Assembly: GCA_021159005.1 (NCBI GenBank)
Contig: JAGGSN010000052.1
Coordinates: 1 to 60,695, forward strand
From: Candidatus Zixiibacteriota bacterium
Lineage (GTDB): Bacteria > Zixibacteria > MSB-5A5 > UBA10806 > 4484-95
DNA length: 60,695 bases
Direction of reading: 5' to 3'
The first letter of the stretch is position 1. Every line of letters begins with the position of its first letter. The notes below the pieces were generated by a model. That model was given only the letters and a program-made list of their open reading frames with translations. It did no database searches and had not been told where the DNA came from. Position numbers and translations under genes: made by a program. Positions 34,608 through 44,236 of the stretch are shown here, one piece after another.

Positions 34608-35050
34608 GCTTTCCCCGTCGAATTCAGGTAGATGATGATATTGTACGAGGTGCCCTTCCCGACCGCGGACTCCAACTCGAACACATCTGCGTTCTTCTTT
34701 ATGTTAGGCAGACCCATGCCGGCACCGAATCCCATCTCCCGTATCTCATCGGTGGCGGTTGAGTAACCTTCCTGCATAGCCATCTCGATATCCTCGATAC
34801 CCGGTCCTTTGTCATCTAACGTGATCCGGATTGCCTCGGGATTCAGCCTTAAAACCATCTCGCCTTTATCGGCGTACATCACAACGTTCATCTCGGCCTC
34901 GTATGCGGCGATGGCCGCACGCCGGATGATGGCTGAATCGATACCAATCTCCCGGAGGATTTCCTTGATGTCGATTGACACGGAGCCAGCCTTGCTAAAA
35001 TTCCTTCCCTTGATTACAAAAGCATGTGAAAAATCGTTATGAGAAACCAT
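34604..35050 (-). CDS. Anti-sigma-factor-like ATPase (RsbW type)
   Basis: A 148-residue GHKL ATPase of the RsbW/SpoIIAB type: an AAYEAEMNVVMYA N-box, TLDDKGPGIEDIE (G1) and GFGAGMGLPNIKKNADVFEL (G2). Such proteins bind sigma factors or phosphorylate serine in anti-anti-sigma partners. None is nearby, so in this [FeFe]-hydrogenase-type accessory cluster it may regulate the DRTGG or iron-sulfur protein instead. It overlaps the hydrogenase-like gene by four bases. Confidence 0.85.
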   Translation of the reverse strand: MVSHNDFSHAFVIKGRNFSKAGSVSIDIKEILREIGIDSAIIRRAAIAAYEAEMNVVMYADKGEMVLRLNPEAIRITLDDKGPGIEDIEMAMQEGYSTATDEIREMGFGAGMGLPNIKKNADVFELESAVGKGTSYNIIIYLNSTGKA

Positions 35051-35066
35051 TATACCATTCGACTCG

Positions 35067-35417
35067 TTATTGATTTCTTACTCCATATATCCCTCGGCTG
35101 TAAATGAGCCCGCACGCCTTGTACATAAAGAATCTCGTCGACAATATAAGAATGCCTCTCTTCTCAGCCAGTGAGATTCCTTCTTTATTGGGCTTCTTGC
35201 CGCGTACATAGACAATGGCCTTAGCTTCAATTATGTCGGCAGTCCGTATGGATTGAGTATTTGCCAATCCGGTCAACAAAACGATTCCCGACTCGCCGAA
35301 TGCCAGTACATCGCTCATAAGATCCGATGCACCAACGCATTCGAATTCTTCATCCAGATGGCTCTCGCCAGAGATCACTTCCGCTTCCAAAATATCTACA
35401 AGCTCTCTCATTGTCAT
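35067..35417 (-). CDS. DRTGG-domain protein (first gene of the accessory set)
   Basis: A 116-residue DRTGG-type domain: IEAEVISGESHLDEEF precedes the core ASDLMSDVLAFGESGIVLLTG, and the second half has AIVYVRGKKPNKEG. It is the promoter-proximal gene of the six-gene accessory operon. The gap upstream, 35418-35833, is shared with the divergent GcvH-like gene. I find no convincing sigma-54 site for this direction. Confidence 0.8.
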   Translation of the reverse strand: MTMRELVDILEAEVISGESHLDEEFECVGASDLMSDVLAFGESGIVLLTGLANTQSIRTADIIEAKAIVYVRGKKPNKEGISLAEKRGILILSTRFFMYKACGLIYSRGIYGVRNQ

Positions 35418-35750
35418 GTCAGTTCGCTTACCATCCTGTCCAAACCAGCAGTTTGACGAACCCTGCTTAGCCTTTAAAGTAAAACTATATAACTACATAT
35501 CTTTTCAACAATGAAAAAGCAAGTACATTTTTTTAGGTGTGGCGCTTTCCCACAATCCGTTTCCACTACATAGACATTGACTTATGGACAAAACTGCCTT
35601 TTCTGTTTTCTGCGGTTGGCAAAAGCTGTGGAGGAATCCACCAGTACGCACTCCCAAGCGCCGCGTACAATTTGAACCCGATCGACGCCCGGTATAATTT
35701 GGCTAAGGGTTTCAGGGAGTTACGGCGATAAATGCCAATCGGCCATCGAT

Positions 35751-35766
35751 TGGCCCAGATATTGCT
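35751..35766 (+). promoter_or_regulatory. Sigma-54 promoter for the 607-residue GcvH-like gene
   Basis: TGGCCCAGATATTGCT has GG and GC exactly 10 bases apart and closely fits TGGCAC-N5-TTGC. The transcript would start ~60 bases before the ATG at 35834. The two NtrC-type regulators of this island are the obvious activators. Confidence 0.75.
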
Positions 35767-35833
35767 TTCAATTAAGGTGAAAATAAGAAAGACCCAAAAC
35801 GCAAAGTTTTGGATGTCAAGAAAGGAAGTAGTT

Positions 35834-37657
35834 ATGAAAGAAGAAGATTTTAAAACGGTAAAGATTCAGGGTAGAAAGAAAAAGTATAGTTGTATTTGGC
35901 AATTATCCGGCGCCGTATCCCCACAGACATGCGAGTCTCATGCCGAGGACTGTGCGGGATGTCCGGTGTATACTGCCCTGACCAAAGTCGGCTCACATAA
36001 GCAACGAAAATTCTTTAGCAGGGATTTTTTCGACCAGTGTTTTGTTAAAGCTTGCGTGATTAAAGAACCACCTTGTCCGTTCGCTGGCACATGCATGGCC
36101 AACTGGTCGCGCACGAACCCCGCCGCGTCACGGGTGCTGACCATGATGGGTATCGGGAGCCTGTCTGTGGGTACCAATGCCTCTCTGATTCAGCAAGTAG
36201 CCCGCCGGAATGGCCTGTATGTCGATCTGTTAAGCCGACTGTTTGAGCTCCGCAACGTCGGAACAATTTCTACGAATGAAAAGCTCACCCCAGAGGATTT
36301 GGACATGTACACCGTGGAGGAGCAGTTTATGCTGGTAGCGTCGGCCTTGTTCCTCGACTGCGCTGATTCGCTTGATCTTGGAGCATTTGCCGAGTCGATG
36401 TTCGAGAAAGGGTTGCTGCCTCACGGGTTGTTGAACTCGGTTTCCAGAGAACGCACACAGGACGAGTTGTGGGATGCCTTCCGTGCCATACAGGGATTGG
36501 CCATGCTCGATATGATACCGGCCTTTGACACAAACGTGCTTGTGAAGCTGCACGATGACATCGCGACATCTCGCTACTCCTCTATGACCACGGCACATAT
36601 GGCCCTTATCGTTCAGCGGAATCTCCAATTTCACACTTACAAGCCTGTTAATCTACCTAACGAGACTGTTGAGCGGGCGGTTACGCTTGTCAGCTTTGCC
36701 AAAGGGCTGCTCGGTAAATCGTACAATGGATTGTTGGTCACTCCCTCCGAGCTGGCGGCAGCTGTGGGTATTAGCCGCGTACTTAAAGCCATCCCAGAAG
36801 ATGGAGCATTCCACGCAGCTCGAGTGCTTATAAACGAGATATTGCGCTTGGATGGTACAGGCACTCTGAACATGGCGAGTGCGCAACCTATACTTGCCGG
36901 AATTGCGGCCTCTGGCCTGGTTCCAACGCCCAGCGAGCACATGTTGATTTCAAAAGCGGTTTTGCATTCTTTCCAGGGGCAGTTCAAAAAGATGGGTGAC
37001 ATGCGTGCCAACCCCGCTTCGCTATTGGCTATCATAGGCGCGGACAATCTCATGCATAATACTGATCTGTACGAAGCTCTTACTTCCTCGGGAGTGCCAG
37101 AGGTGGAAGAGGAATTGGATCCGGCGCTTCTTGGTTGCGAGATTCCCTCTGACCTTTTCTACTATCGTGGACATTCTTGGGTCCGCTCCGAAAAAGACGA
37201 TTCCATTCGCGTCGGGCTCGACGATCTGGCGGCCCATTTGATAGGCAAGGTTGATGCCATAGAGATGCCCAAACCGGGCGATAAACTGCGGCGGGGAAAA
37301 CCGGCGCTGCGCTTGATCCGCGACGGTGCGGCGGTGAAAGTGTACTCGCCGATGGATGGAGAAGTGATGGTTATCAACCAGTCGGTCGTCGATACACCGA
37401 GAGTTCTTTCGACTCAACCATACAACGATGGTTGGTTGCTGACGATTCGTCCCCGGATATCGGAGGACAACCTCTCTGGGCTTATGTTCGGTAAGAATGC
37501 TCATGACTGGCAGAGAAACGAAGTGGTTCGGTTGGGTAAAATGTTTCAGGACAAGTTTGCAACCGCTGCGGATGGCGCTACGCTTGCCCGCGACGCTCTG
37601 GCCGGCATCCCCGGCGTTAGTTGGTCTAAAGTGCTGCACAAGTTTCTTAAAGGTTAG
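35834..37657 (+). CDS. Cys4 / helical / GcvH-like protein lacking the lipoyl lysine
   Basis: A 607-residue protein of unusual build. Residues 20-43 form a C-x12-C-x6-C-x2-C module (CIWQLSGAVSPQTC...CAGC), also present in the two other GcvH-like proteins of the island. Residues ~60-430 are an unrecognised, mostly helical region with several more cysteines at its start. Residues ~439-560 are a GcvH-like domain: YRGHSWVRSEKD, VGLDDLAAHLIG, MPKPGDKLRRG, YSPMDGEV and YNDGWLLTI. The position of the lipoyl-lysine is Gly498 (RDGAAVKVYSP), so it cannot be lipoylated like a true H protein. It is the only plus-strand gene of the island and is divergent from the accessory operon. The ATG at 35834, behind AAAGGAAG, is preferred over an upstream frame. 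Confidence 0.72.
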   Translation: MKEEDFKTVKIQGRKKKYSCIWQLSGAVSPQTCESHAEDCAGCPVYTALTKVGSHKQRKFFSRDFFDQCFVKACVIKEPPCPFAGTCMANWSRTNPAASRVLTMMGIGSLSVGTNASLIQQVARRNGLYVDLLSRLFELRNVGTISTNEKLTPEDLDMYTVEEQFMLVASALFLDCADSLDLGAFAESMFEKGLLPHGLLNSVSRERTQDELWDAFRAIQGLAMLDMIPAFDTNVLVKLHDDIATSRYSSMTTAHMALIVQRNLQFHTYKPVNLPNETVERAVTLVSFAKGLLGKSYNGLLVTPSELAAAVGISRVLKAIPEDGAFHAARVLINEILRLDGTGTLNMASAQPILAGIAASGLVPTPSEHMLISKAVLHSFQGQFKKMGDMRANPASLLAIIGADNLMHNTDLYEALTSSGVPEVEEELDPALLGCEIPSDLFYYRGHSWVRSEKDDSIRVGLDDLAAHLIGKVDAIEMPKPGDKLRRGKPALRLIRDGAAVKVYSPMDGEVMVINQSVVDTPRVLSTQPYNDGWLLTIRPRISEDNLSGLMFGKNAHDWQRNEVVRLGKMFQDKFATAADGATLARDALAGIPGVSWSKVLHKFLKG

Positions 37658-37685
37658 AGATTATGATGCAGTATCATTGAGATAT

Positions 37686-38240
37686 TTAATTCTTCTCTAA
37701 CTCGTCTTTTAGCATAATCTTGCAGTAATAGCACAGTTGCGCGGACTTTGCGTCAATGTTCGTCGTGTCGAGCGAGGCGGCCATTACGCAAGTGGGGTCA
37801 TCACAGTGGGTAAGGCCAAAAGTATGGCCTAACTCATGAATGCCTTCCTTGAGAACGCGGCTGACAAAGACGCGACGATTGAGGGGGAAATCGTCTCCGG
37901 GACCGGGTGGCGGGCTGAGAAGTCGGTACGTCGATATCAATGCCGCCCGCCCGTTAAGCATCGCCTCGCCGAATACGTAACGCAAGATCGGTGTGAAGAC
38001 GTCTAAGGTTGTAACTCCCAGAAGCCGGAAGGAAGTCTGATCGGAAGTAGCCAAGTGCTTGAGAATCCGGGTGGCATGATATTGCCCTCTATTTTCGTCT
38101 AAAAGTTCCACCGGCAGTTTCTCGGGGGCACCAACCCGGCACCGGAATGGGAATATTCGTGTGATTTCCGCGGCTAAGCCAGACATGAGTTCCTTGTCCG
38201 TGATATTCAGGGGTACAATTTTAATAAGGCGGGGAGTCAT
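37686..38240 (-). CDS. Archaemetzincin-like zinc metalloprotease
   Basis: A 184-residue member of the archaemetzincin (AmzA) family. The catalytic zinc motif is HELGHTFGLTHC with the Glu base. The family's second zinc site is formed by that Cys together with CDDPTC and CYYC near the C-terminus. Archaemetzincins are aminopeptidase-like metzincins, common in archaea and sporadic in bacteria. The start at 38240 (MTPRLIKIVPL) is chosen because it follows the regulator's stop after 25 bases. It closes a kinase-regulator-protease cassette that is repeated at 47.3-50.5 kb. Confidence 0.88.
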   Translation of the reverse strand: MTPRLIKIVPLNITDKELMSGLAAEITRIFPFRCRVGAPEKLPVELLDENRGQYHATRILKHLATSDQTSFRLLGVTTLDVFTPILRYVFGEAMLNGRAALISTYRLLSPPPGPGDDFPLNRRVFVSRVLKEGIHELGHTFGLTHCDDPTCVMAASLDTTNIDAKSAQLCYYCKIMLKDELEKN

Positions 38241-38265
38241 AACCGTTGACTCCCGCTTGCTGCTC

Positions 38266-39603
38266 TCAGGACAGCCCATATTTTTTGATTTTGGCGTATA
38301 ATGTTCCCCTATCAATCTTCAGCGCCTGAGCTGTCTGGCTTATGTTCCACTCGTACTGCTTGAGCTTTCTGACAATGTAGTCTCTCTCTTGGGAATCGAG
38401 AGACTCATCGATCGGCTCTCCGCTAGGTTCCTGCAGCATGAGGGGTAGGTCCTCCGGCATAATCCATTTTTGTTTGCCTACTACAAGCGCTCGCTCGATG
38501 GCATTTTTTAACTCGCGGACATTGCCGGGCCAGTCATAGGTGACCAGATAGTGCATAGCTTCAGGGGAAATCAAACTGGTCTTTTTGTTCAAATGCACGC
38601 GCAAAACCTCCATGAAATGTTTAGCCAGAATCGGAATGTCATCCCTACGTTCCCGCAAAGGCGGTATACAAATCTGCACGACATTTAATCGGTAATAGAG
38701 ATCCTGTCGGAAGTTTCCCTCTTTTATGGCATCCTCCAGGTCACGGTTGGTGGCTGCGAGTACCCTGAAATCCACATCCTCATCCCTAAGTCCACCGACT
38801 CTCCGGAATTTTCGCTCCTGAAGCACCCTGAGCAGATCGATCTGCATCTTTGGGCTTGCGTTTCCTATCTCATCTAAAAAGAATGTTCCTCCGGAGGCGA
38901 TCTCCAACAGACCTCTTTTGGACGTAGTGGCTCCTGTGAAGGCTCCCTTTTCATACCCAAACAGCTCGCTCTCCAAGAGGGATTCTGTGAAAGCACCAAA
39001 ATTGATGCCCACGAACAGCCCTTTTGACCTGGGACTCTTTTCGTGGATTGTGCGTGCCAGTACCTCCTTGCCGGTTCCACTCTCACCCGATATTAGCACT
39101 ACCGAGTCTGTGGAGGCCACGTCCTCGACGAGTTCGAACAACTTCAGCATGGCTGACGACTGGCCGATAATCGGTCCGTAACTGCCGCATACTCTTATCT
39201 GATGCTTGAGTAGTTTATGCTCGCGCCGCATGAGTTCGTTCCTAAAAATTTGCTTGACGAGTGTCCCTATCTTCAGCGGGTCGAACGGCTTGACCACGTA
39301 GTCAATGGCGCCGAGCTTCATTGCTTGGACAGCAGAATCGACAGAGCCATAGGCGGTCATCATAACCACGGTAGTGTCGGGATCGTTTTCCTTTACTCGC
39401 TTCAGCATCTCCAGACCGTCTATACCGGGCATCTTGACGTCCACCATCAGCAAATCGAACGACTGCGCCTTCAATATCTCCAACGCCGACTCGCCGCTCT
39501 CGGCTGCCTCCACCCGGTATCCATCGCGCCTTAGCAAATCTCCCAGCGAGATACGGATGGAAAGCTCGTCGTCCACAACAAGTATTCTGAATTTTTTCTG
39601 CAT
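38266..39603 (-). CDS. NtrC-family response regulator
   Basis: A 445-residue sigma-54 activator. Receiver domain (about 6-120): VVDDE, MVDVKMPG (phosphoacceptor Asp) and the conserved Lys in VVKPFDP. AAA+ domain (about 145-380): SGESGTGKEVLA Walker A and an intact GAFTGA loop. C-terminal Fis-type HTH ending RGTLYAKIKKYGL. The partner kinase lies immediately upstream in transcription order (39648-41570). Likely targets are the sigma-54 promoters at 35751 and 47074. It is paralogous to the regulator at 47885-49246. Confidence 0.94.
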   Translation of the reverse strand: MQKKFRILVVDDELSIRISLGDLLRRDGYRVEAAESGESALEILKAQSFDLLMVDVKMPGIDGLEMLKRVKENDPDTTVVMMTAYGSVDSAVQAMKLGAIDYVVKPFDPLKIGTLVKQIFRNELMRREHKLLKHQIRVCGSYGPIIGQSSAMLKLFELVEDVASTDSVVLISGESGTGKEVLARTIHEKSPRSKGLFVGINFGAFTESLLESELFGYEKGAFTGATTSKRGLLEIASGGTFFLDEIGNASPKMQIDLLRVLQERKFRRVGGLRDEDVDFRVLAATNRDLEDAIKEGNFRQDLYYRLNVVQICIPPLRERRDDIPILAKHFMEVLRVHLNKKTSLISPEAMHYLVTYDWPGNVRELKNAIERALVVGKQKWIMPEDLPLMLQEPSGEPIDESLDSQERDYIVRKLKQYEWNISQTAQALKIDRGTLYAKIKKYGLS

Positions 39604-39647
39604 CGCTACCTCTTTAGTCAGCTATCCGGGGTTTAACGGCAAGGCCA

Positions 39648-41570
39648 TCATCCTGACTTAATGGGCAGGCTAATGGTAAAGACGGTACCCTCGCCCTCTT
39701 TACTATCTACCTTTAAGATTCCGCCATGCTTGCTTACTATAGCATAGCTTACACTCAGACCGAGACCAGTTCCCTTTCCAACAGATTTGGTCGTAAAGAA
39801 CGGTTCGAATATCATTTCAAGATGGTCTTCCTTAATACCGCAGCCCGTATCCTCAATTGAGATCAGCACCTTTCCATTTTTCTCCGAGGTAGAAATTGAC
39901 AGTATGCCACCCTCGGGCATGGCTTCGCAGGCGTTAAGAGAAAGATTGACAAATACCTGCTGCAATTGATTGGCATCTCCATTTACTTTGGACAGACCCT
40001 CGGCGAATTTCTCCTTGATGGTTATATCCTTGAACTCTTTCTGGTTGCGCAGAAGTTTTAACCATTGCTGAATCATCTCGTTTACATCTAAGGGCTTCAT
40101 CTCCAAGGAGGACTCACGGGCAAAATTCAGCAATCCCATGACGATTTCACGCATTCGGGAGGTCTCGTTGTACATGATTTCGAGATATTCCTTTCCCTTA
40201 TCGCTGAGACCTTTCTCGCTCTTCAGCAGGTGTTCGAAGGTCAGTAATCCGGTCAGCGGGTTGTTGATCTCATGGGCGATACCCGCCGCCATTCGGCCTA
40301 TTGATGCCATTTTCTTGCTCTCCCCAATCTGTCGACGAGTTATCTGCTCAAGAGTCTCCTCTCTTTGTGCCACGGCGTCGGCCATTTGATCAATCGCCAA
40401 GCAGAGCATGCCCATTTCGCCGGGAGGCCGTATATTTACCCTGGCCGATAGGTCGCCTACCACAATCTTGCCGGACATCTTAATGATCCGCCCGATGGGA
40501 CGTAGGATGGTTCTGGTCGCAAGTGCCAGCAGTACTAAGCTGATTATGGTCATGAAAATTATCACGCCAAGAAAGATCCGCGCCGCGAGTCTCCGGTTGT
40601 GGAGGAACGCCTCTTCTCTTACGCCGACACCCAAAATTCCAATGACCTTATCTTCGGGGTTACGAATCGGCGCATAGGCGGTGATGTACCAGTCATCGAC
40701 CACAAAGGCTCGGTCGGCCCATGCTTTCTGCATTTTCAGCACCTTTTCATAAACTACAGTGCTCACCCGCGTACCAACGGCCCGCGAGCCATCCTTCCCC
40801 GTTAAGCTGGTGGAAACACGGATATTTCCTTGGAAAATCGTAGCGGCTCCGATATCCATACCTTGGTAGCTCTCATCCTGGTACAGATCCTCTTTGATTT
40901 CATCGACAATCTCGCAACTCTGGTTCAGGAGTTTTGCTCCATACAGGAATCCTACAATTTTCCCCTCTTTTTGCAGGTCCACTATGGGAACCGCCGCTCC
41001 GATGACCATTCCATCGCGGTGTATACTCTTTTCTCCGGACTGGTCGGCCTTGGCAAGCTTTATCTCAGGAGACGCCCTACGCAGCATATCGGCAGATTTT
41101 CTTTCCAACTCCTCATACGTTACGATCGCCGTGCCCCGGATACATTTTTTCTCCCTCAGAGCCCGGGCCACTATCGGGTTATGGGAAATATTGTCCCCCA
41201 TCTGTCCCGGATTATGTTCGCGGTAGATAACCTTGCCATTCGTATCCAACAGGGAGAGCATGTCTAACTCTCCCACTTGCCAGATGCTCCGCAGGAGTCT
41301 GTGCAAATCTTCCCTATCCCAGCTTTCAAGCGGAACGGGGACACTTCGGCGCATTGAGGTTGCCCGAAGCAGGAGACAAATATCGTCTGTGTGTTCTTTA
41401 AATATCTTGCAGGCGGAGTTGAGGTCCATGCACACTCGAGTTTGCACTTCCTCAATGATGATCCCACTGACGCTGAACATGGTAATCAGAAACAGCACGA
41501 CATTGCTCACCAGGATGATCGCAATGAAGCCTATGCTCAGTCGGAACCATATTGTCCTTTTCCAATTCAC
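39648..41570 (-). CDS. Membrane sensor histidine kinase
   Basis: A 640-residue kinase. Order: transmembrane helix (about 10-35), a large extracytoplasmic Cache-like sensor (~36-330; contains a [13 protein letters not shown]...[26 protein letters not shown] closing pattern), a second transmembrane helix (~340-365), HAMP, a HisKA domain with the H-box [10 protein letters not shown], and a HATPase domain ([30 protein letters not shown]). It should phosphorylate the NtrC-type regulator encoded next. The sensor type usually binds small organic ligands in the periplasm. The 390 bp region upstream (41571-41960) holds only a dispersed repeat, so no promoter could be assigned with confidence. Confidence 0.93.
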   Translation of the reverse strand: MNWKRTIWFRLSIGFIAIILVSNVVLFLITMFSVSGIIIEEVQTRVCMDLNSACKIFKEHTDDICLLLRATSMRRSVPVPLESWDREDLHRLLRSIWQVGELDMLSLLDTNGKVIYREHNPGQMGDNISHNPIVARALREKKCIRGTAIVTYEELERKSADMLRRASPEIKLAKADQSGEKSIHRDGMVIGAAVPIVDLQKEGKIVGFLYGAKLLNQSCEIVDEIKEDLYQDESYQGMDIGAATIFQGNIRVSTSLTGKDGSRAVGTRVSTVVYEKVLKMQKAWADRAFVVDDWYITAYAPIRNPEDKVIGILGVGVREEAFLHNRRLAARIFLGVIIFMTIISLVLLALATRTILRPIGRIIKMSGKIVVGDLSARVNIRPPGEMGMLCLAIDQMADAVAQREETLEQITRRQIGESKKMASIGRMAAGIAHEINNPLTGLLTFEHLLKSEKGLSDKGKEYLEIMYNETSRMREIVMGLLNFARESSLEMKPLDVNEMIQQWLKLLRNQKEFKDITIKEKFAEGLSKVNGDANQLQQVFVNLSLNACEAMPEGGILSISTSEKNGKVLISIEDTGCGIKEDHLEMIFEPFFTTKSVGKGTGLGLSVSYAIVSKHGGILKVDSKEGEGTVFTISLPIKSG

Positions 41571-41704
41571 AACAACACACTACCATATAATAGAACTGTC
41601 CTCAACAATAATTTCCGAAATGTGGGCGGTTCCCTTTCGACGGATTTTCAACTCGCGGCGGCGAGTTCTGAGACTGCGCCAAAAGATGGAAATATTTACG
41701 CTCT

Positions 41705-41784
41705 GTCATCTCCGCGAAAACAAAGATCCAGCCTTCATTGCGCTCACAATATGTCTGGATTCCAGTTTTCACGGGAATGACGCG
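41705..41784. repeat. Dispersed inverted repeat with CACGGGAATGACG arm
   Basis: Arms TCATCTCCGCGAAAACAAAG (then ATCCAG) and CTGGATTCCAGTTTTCACGG (then GAATGACG) are inversely related. This is the class of element that encodes spurious SFPRKRES or VIPVKTGIQ peptides. It is the only feature I see in the 390 bp gap 41571-41960, between the kinase and the HndC-like gene, and the only such repeat inside the island. Confidence 0.6.
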
Positions 41785-41960
41785 ATTTTTGTTGCGACCT
41801 TTTCTCATCTGCCCCAGCGTTCGAATCGTTTCTGAAACCTTTTTGAGAATTCATATAGCATGTTTTCCTGACCCGACAAATAAAGTCTTTTCACGCAGCA
41901 ATCTTGGGCAGGACCAACGCAGAGGCCAATGTGATTTACGCCGGCGCTGCACAAACAACC

Positions 41961-43832
41961 TCATTTTACCATAACCGCATCCTTGTTGCATACATCTCGA
42001 CAGATGCCGCACTTGATGCACAGATCAGTATTTATCTTGTGGATCTTTTTCTTTTCGCCCTCAATGGCGTTCTGCGGGCAATTTCTTGCACACAGCATAC
42101 AACCGGTGCACTTCTCAGGGTCGATGTAATAGGTGATAAGGTCCTTGCATAACCCGGCCGGACACTTCTTATCCCGGACGTGGGCTTCGTACTCATCTCG
42201 GAAGTATCTAAGTGTGCTCAGTACAGGATTGGGCGCTGATCCACCCAAGGCACAGAGCGAACAGCTTGCAACCATATTACAGGTTTGTTCCAGCAGCTCA
42301 AGGACTCCCTCTTGGGCCTGGCCGCTGCAGATATCATTAAGCATTTTGTTGATTTGCATCAGTCCCTCTCGGCACGGCAGGCATTTGCCGCATGACTCGC
42401 CAACGAGGAATTCGATAAAGTATCGAGCAATGTCCACCATGCAGTCGTCCTCGTCCATTACTATCATGCCGCCTGAGCCCATCATTGAGCCTACTCTGGT
42501 AAGTTGGTCGAAATCAACCGGCAGATCGAGCAGGTTTTCCGGAATCACTCCGCCCGAAGGCCCGCCGGTCTGCACCGCCTTGAACTTTTTGCCGTTGGGA
42601 ATCCCGCCGCCGATGTCGAAGATAATCTCCCGCAGGGTTATCCCCATGGCTACTTCTACCAACCCGGTGTTCTGGACCTTGCCCACCAGGGAGAAAACTT
42701 TGGTGCCTTTGCTGCCGCCCCAGGGATTGTCGGCAACGTCGCCGGTGCCGATGGAGGTAAACCACTTGGCGCCGCGCAGAATAATCAAAGGCACGTTGGC
42801 ATAGGTCTCTACATTGTTAAGGCTGGTGGGTCGGTCCCACAGGCCGTGTTCTACGGTGTGAATGTACTTAGCGCGCGGCTCGCCAACTCTACCTTCCATG
42901 GAAGCCATCAAGGCCGTGGACTCGCCGCACACGAAGGCGCCGGCTCCACAATGGATGGTGACATCGAAATCGAAGCCCCGGTCGAAGATATTCTTGCCCA
43001 GAAGGCCGTACTCGCGCGCGTCGGCGATAGCTCTTTCCAGACGCTTGAGGGCAAGGGGGTACTCATGGCGGATGTAGATATATCCATTGCTGGATCCGAT
43101 GGCATAGGCGGCAATGATCATGCCCTCCAGCACAGAGTGAGGATCCCCCTCGATGATACTGCGGTCCATATATGCGCCAGGATCGCCTTCGTCCGCGTTG
43201 CAGACGACGTATTTAGGTTCTCCGGGTGTCTCACGGCATGTTTTCCACTTGATACCGGTAGGGAAGCCCCCGCCTCCGCGCCCGCGAAGTCCAGAAGCAA
43301 TCATCTCCCGGACAACCTCCTCGGGTTTCATTTCGGCAAGCGCCTTGGCCAAGGCTTTGTAACCACCCCTGGCGATATACTCCTCAATCACCTCCGGGTC
43401 AATTAGGCCGCGGTTGCGAAGTGCGAGAAGGCGCTGCTTTTTAAAGAAACCGATATCGCTCATCTTAGGTACGACAGACTCTTCGGCTGGCGGCGTGTAC
43501 ATTAGCTCCTTAACCGGCCGGCCCTTGAGCATGTGCTCTTCGACAAGGTGAGGAATGTCTTTCTCTTTGAGACGCTGATAGAAGATTTCGTCCGGCTTGA
43601 CTACCATGACTGGCCCCTGGGCACAGAAGCCATTGCATCCGGTCATGACCACGGTCACCTCGTCGGTGAGATTGTGCTTGGCCAGCTCACGCTCCAGGGC
43701 GTCCTTGATCTTGTAAGAACCGCTTGAGACGCAGCCGGTTCCGGCGCAGAGCATAAGATGCATGCGGTAACCGTCCGACTCCTTGTCAACAGATGACTTT
43801 CCCTCTACGTTATTGATTGGCATTGTACTCAT
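41961..43832 (-). CDS. HndC/HydB-type NADH-binding flavin subunit
   Basis: A 623-residue subunit like HydB/HndC of electron-bifurcating NADH/ferredoxin enzymes. It starts with a thioredoxin-like [2Fe-2S] domain (LCAGTGCVSSG...TGCNGFC) and continues with a NuoF core: GRGGGGFPTGIKWK for NADH/FMN, HCGAGAFVCGESTAL, and the [4Fe-4S] site GESCGKCLPCREG. Two C-terminal ferredoxin motifs follow (CTGCMLCARNC and CIKCGICRDVC). It oxidises or reduces NAD(H) through FMN. It overlaps the HndB-like gene by four bases and ends the operon that starts at 47025. Confidence 0.95.
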   Translation of the reverse strand: MSTMPINNVEGKSSVDKESDGYRMHLMLCAGTGCVSSGSYKIKDALERELAKHNLTDEVTVVMTGCNGFCAQGPVMVVKPDEIFYQRLKEKDIPHLVEEHMLKGRPVKELMYTPPAEESVVPKMSDIGFFKKQRLLALRNRGLIDPEVIEEYIARGGYKALAKALAEMKPEEVVREMIASGLRGRGGGGFPTGIKWKTCRETPGEPKYVVCNADEGDPGAYMDRSIIEGDPHSVLEGMIIAAYAIGSSNGYIYIRHEYPLALKRLERAIADAREYGLLGKNIFDRGFDFDVTIHCGAGAFVCGESTALMASMEGRVGEPRAKYIHTVEHGLWDRPTSLNNVETYANVPLIILRGAKWFTSIGTGDVADNPWGGSKGTKVFSLVGKVQNTGLVEVAMGITLREIIFDIGGGIPNGKKFKAVQTGGPSGGVIPENLLDLPVDFDQLTRVGSMMGSGGMIVMDEDDCMVDIARYFIEFLVGESCGKCLPCREGLMQINKMLNDICSGQAQEGVLELLEQTCNMVASCSLCALGGSAPNPVLSTLRYFRDEYEAHVRDKKCPAGLCKDLITYYIDPEKCTGCMLCARNCPQNAIEGEKKKIHKINTDLCIKCGICRDVCNKDAVMVK

Positions 43833-44212
43833 AATGTCTGCTCGCTTCCTATTGCCAGGGCATAATCTTTGACGACGTTTCCCTTCATAACATGCTCGTC
43901 GAAAATTTTAGCTACCTTCTTTTTATCAAGCTCCACGTATTTTACAGGGGCTTGCTCGACTACCTCGACAGTCATCATTGGCTCGCGACTGCAGAAACCC
44001 GCACAGCCAGAGGTGGTGACGATGATGTCGCTGGCATCTACCTCCTCCACGCAGCGCATGACCTCGGCCATTATTTTCCGTGCGCCGGCCGCGATCCCGC
44101 AGGTGCCCATGTGCACCGTGATCTTGACCCGCCCTGCCCCATCTCTCAGGGACATAGTTTTCTTTTTTTGCTCCATGATCTTGTCGAGATCTTCAATTTT
44201 CAATTTGGCCAT
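43829..44212 (-). CDS. HndB-like thioredoxin-fold [2Fe-2S] protein
   Basis: A 127-residue stand-alone [2Fe-2S] ferredoxin of the thioredoxin fold: HMGTCGIAAGARKI and TSGCAGFCSREP provide the four cysteines. It corresponds to HndB of NADP-reducing hydrogenase operons. It lies between the NuoE-like and NuoF-like genes, the usual place, and its stop overlaps the NuoF-like start (ATGA). Ends in a helix likely to contact the flavin subunit. Confidence 0.9.
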   Translation of the reverse strand: MAKLKIEDLDKIMEQKKKTMSLRDGAGRVKITVHMGTCGIAAGARKIMAEVMRCVEEVDASDIIVTTSGCAGFCSREPMMTVEVVEQAPVKYVELDKKKVAKIFDEHVMKGNVVKDYALAIGSEQTL

Positions 44213-44236
44213 CTATTGCCTCCATAAAAGATGTTA

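Noticed and set aside
42504-43406. 300-codon open frame on the plus strand opposite the NuoF-like gene
   Set aside because: It is antisense to a gene with every NuoF motif, in G+C-rich DNA where such shadow frames are common, and its product has no recognisable fold.
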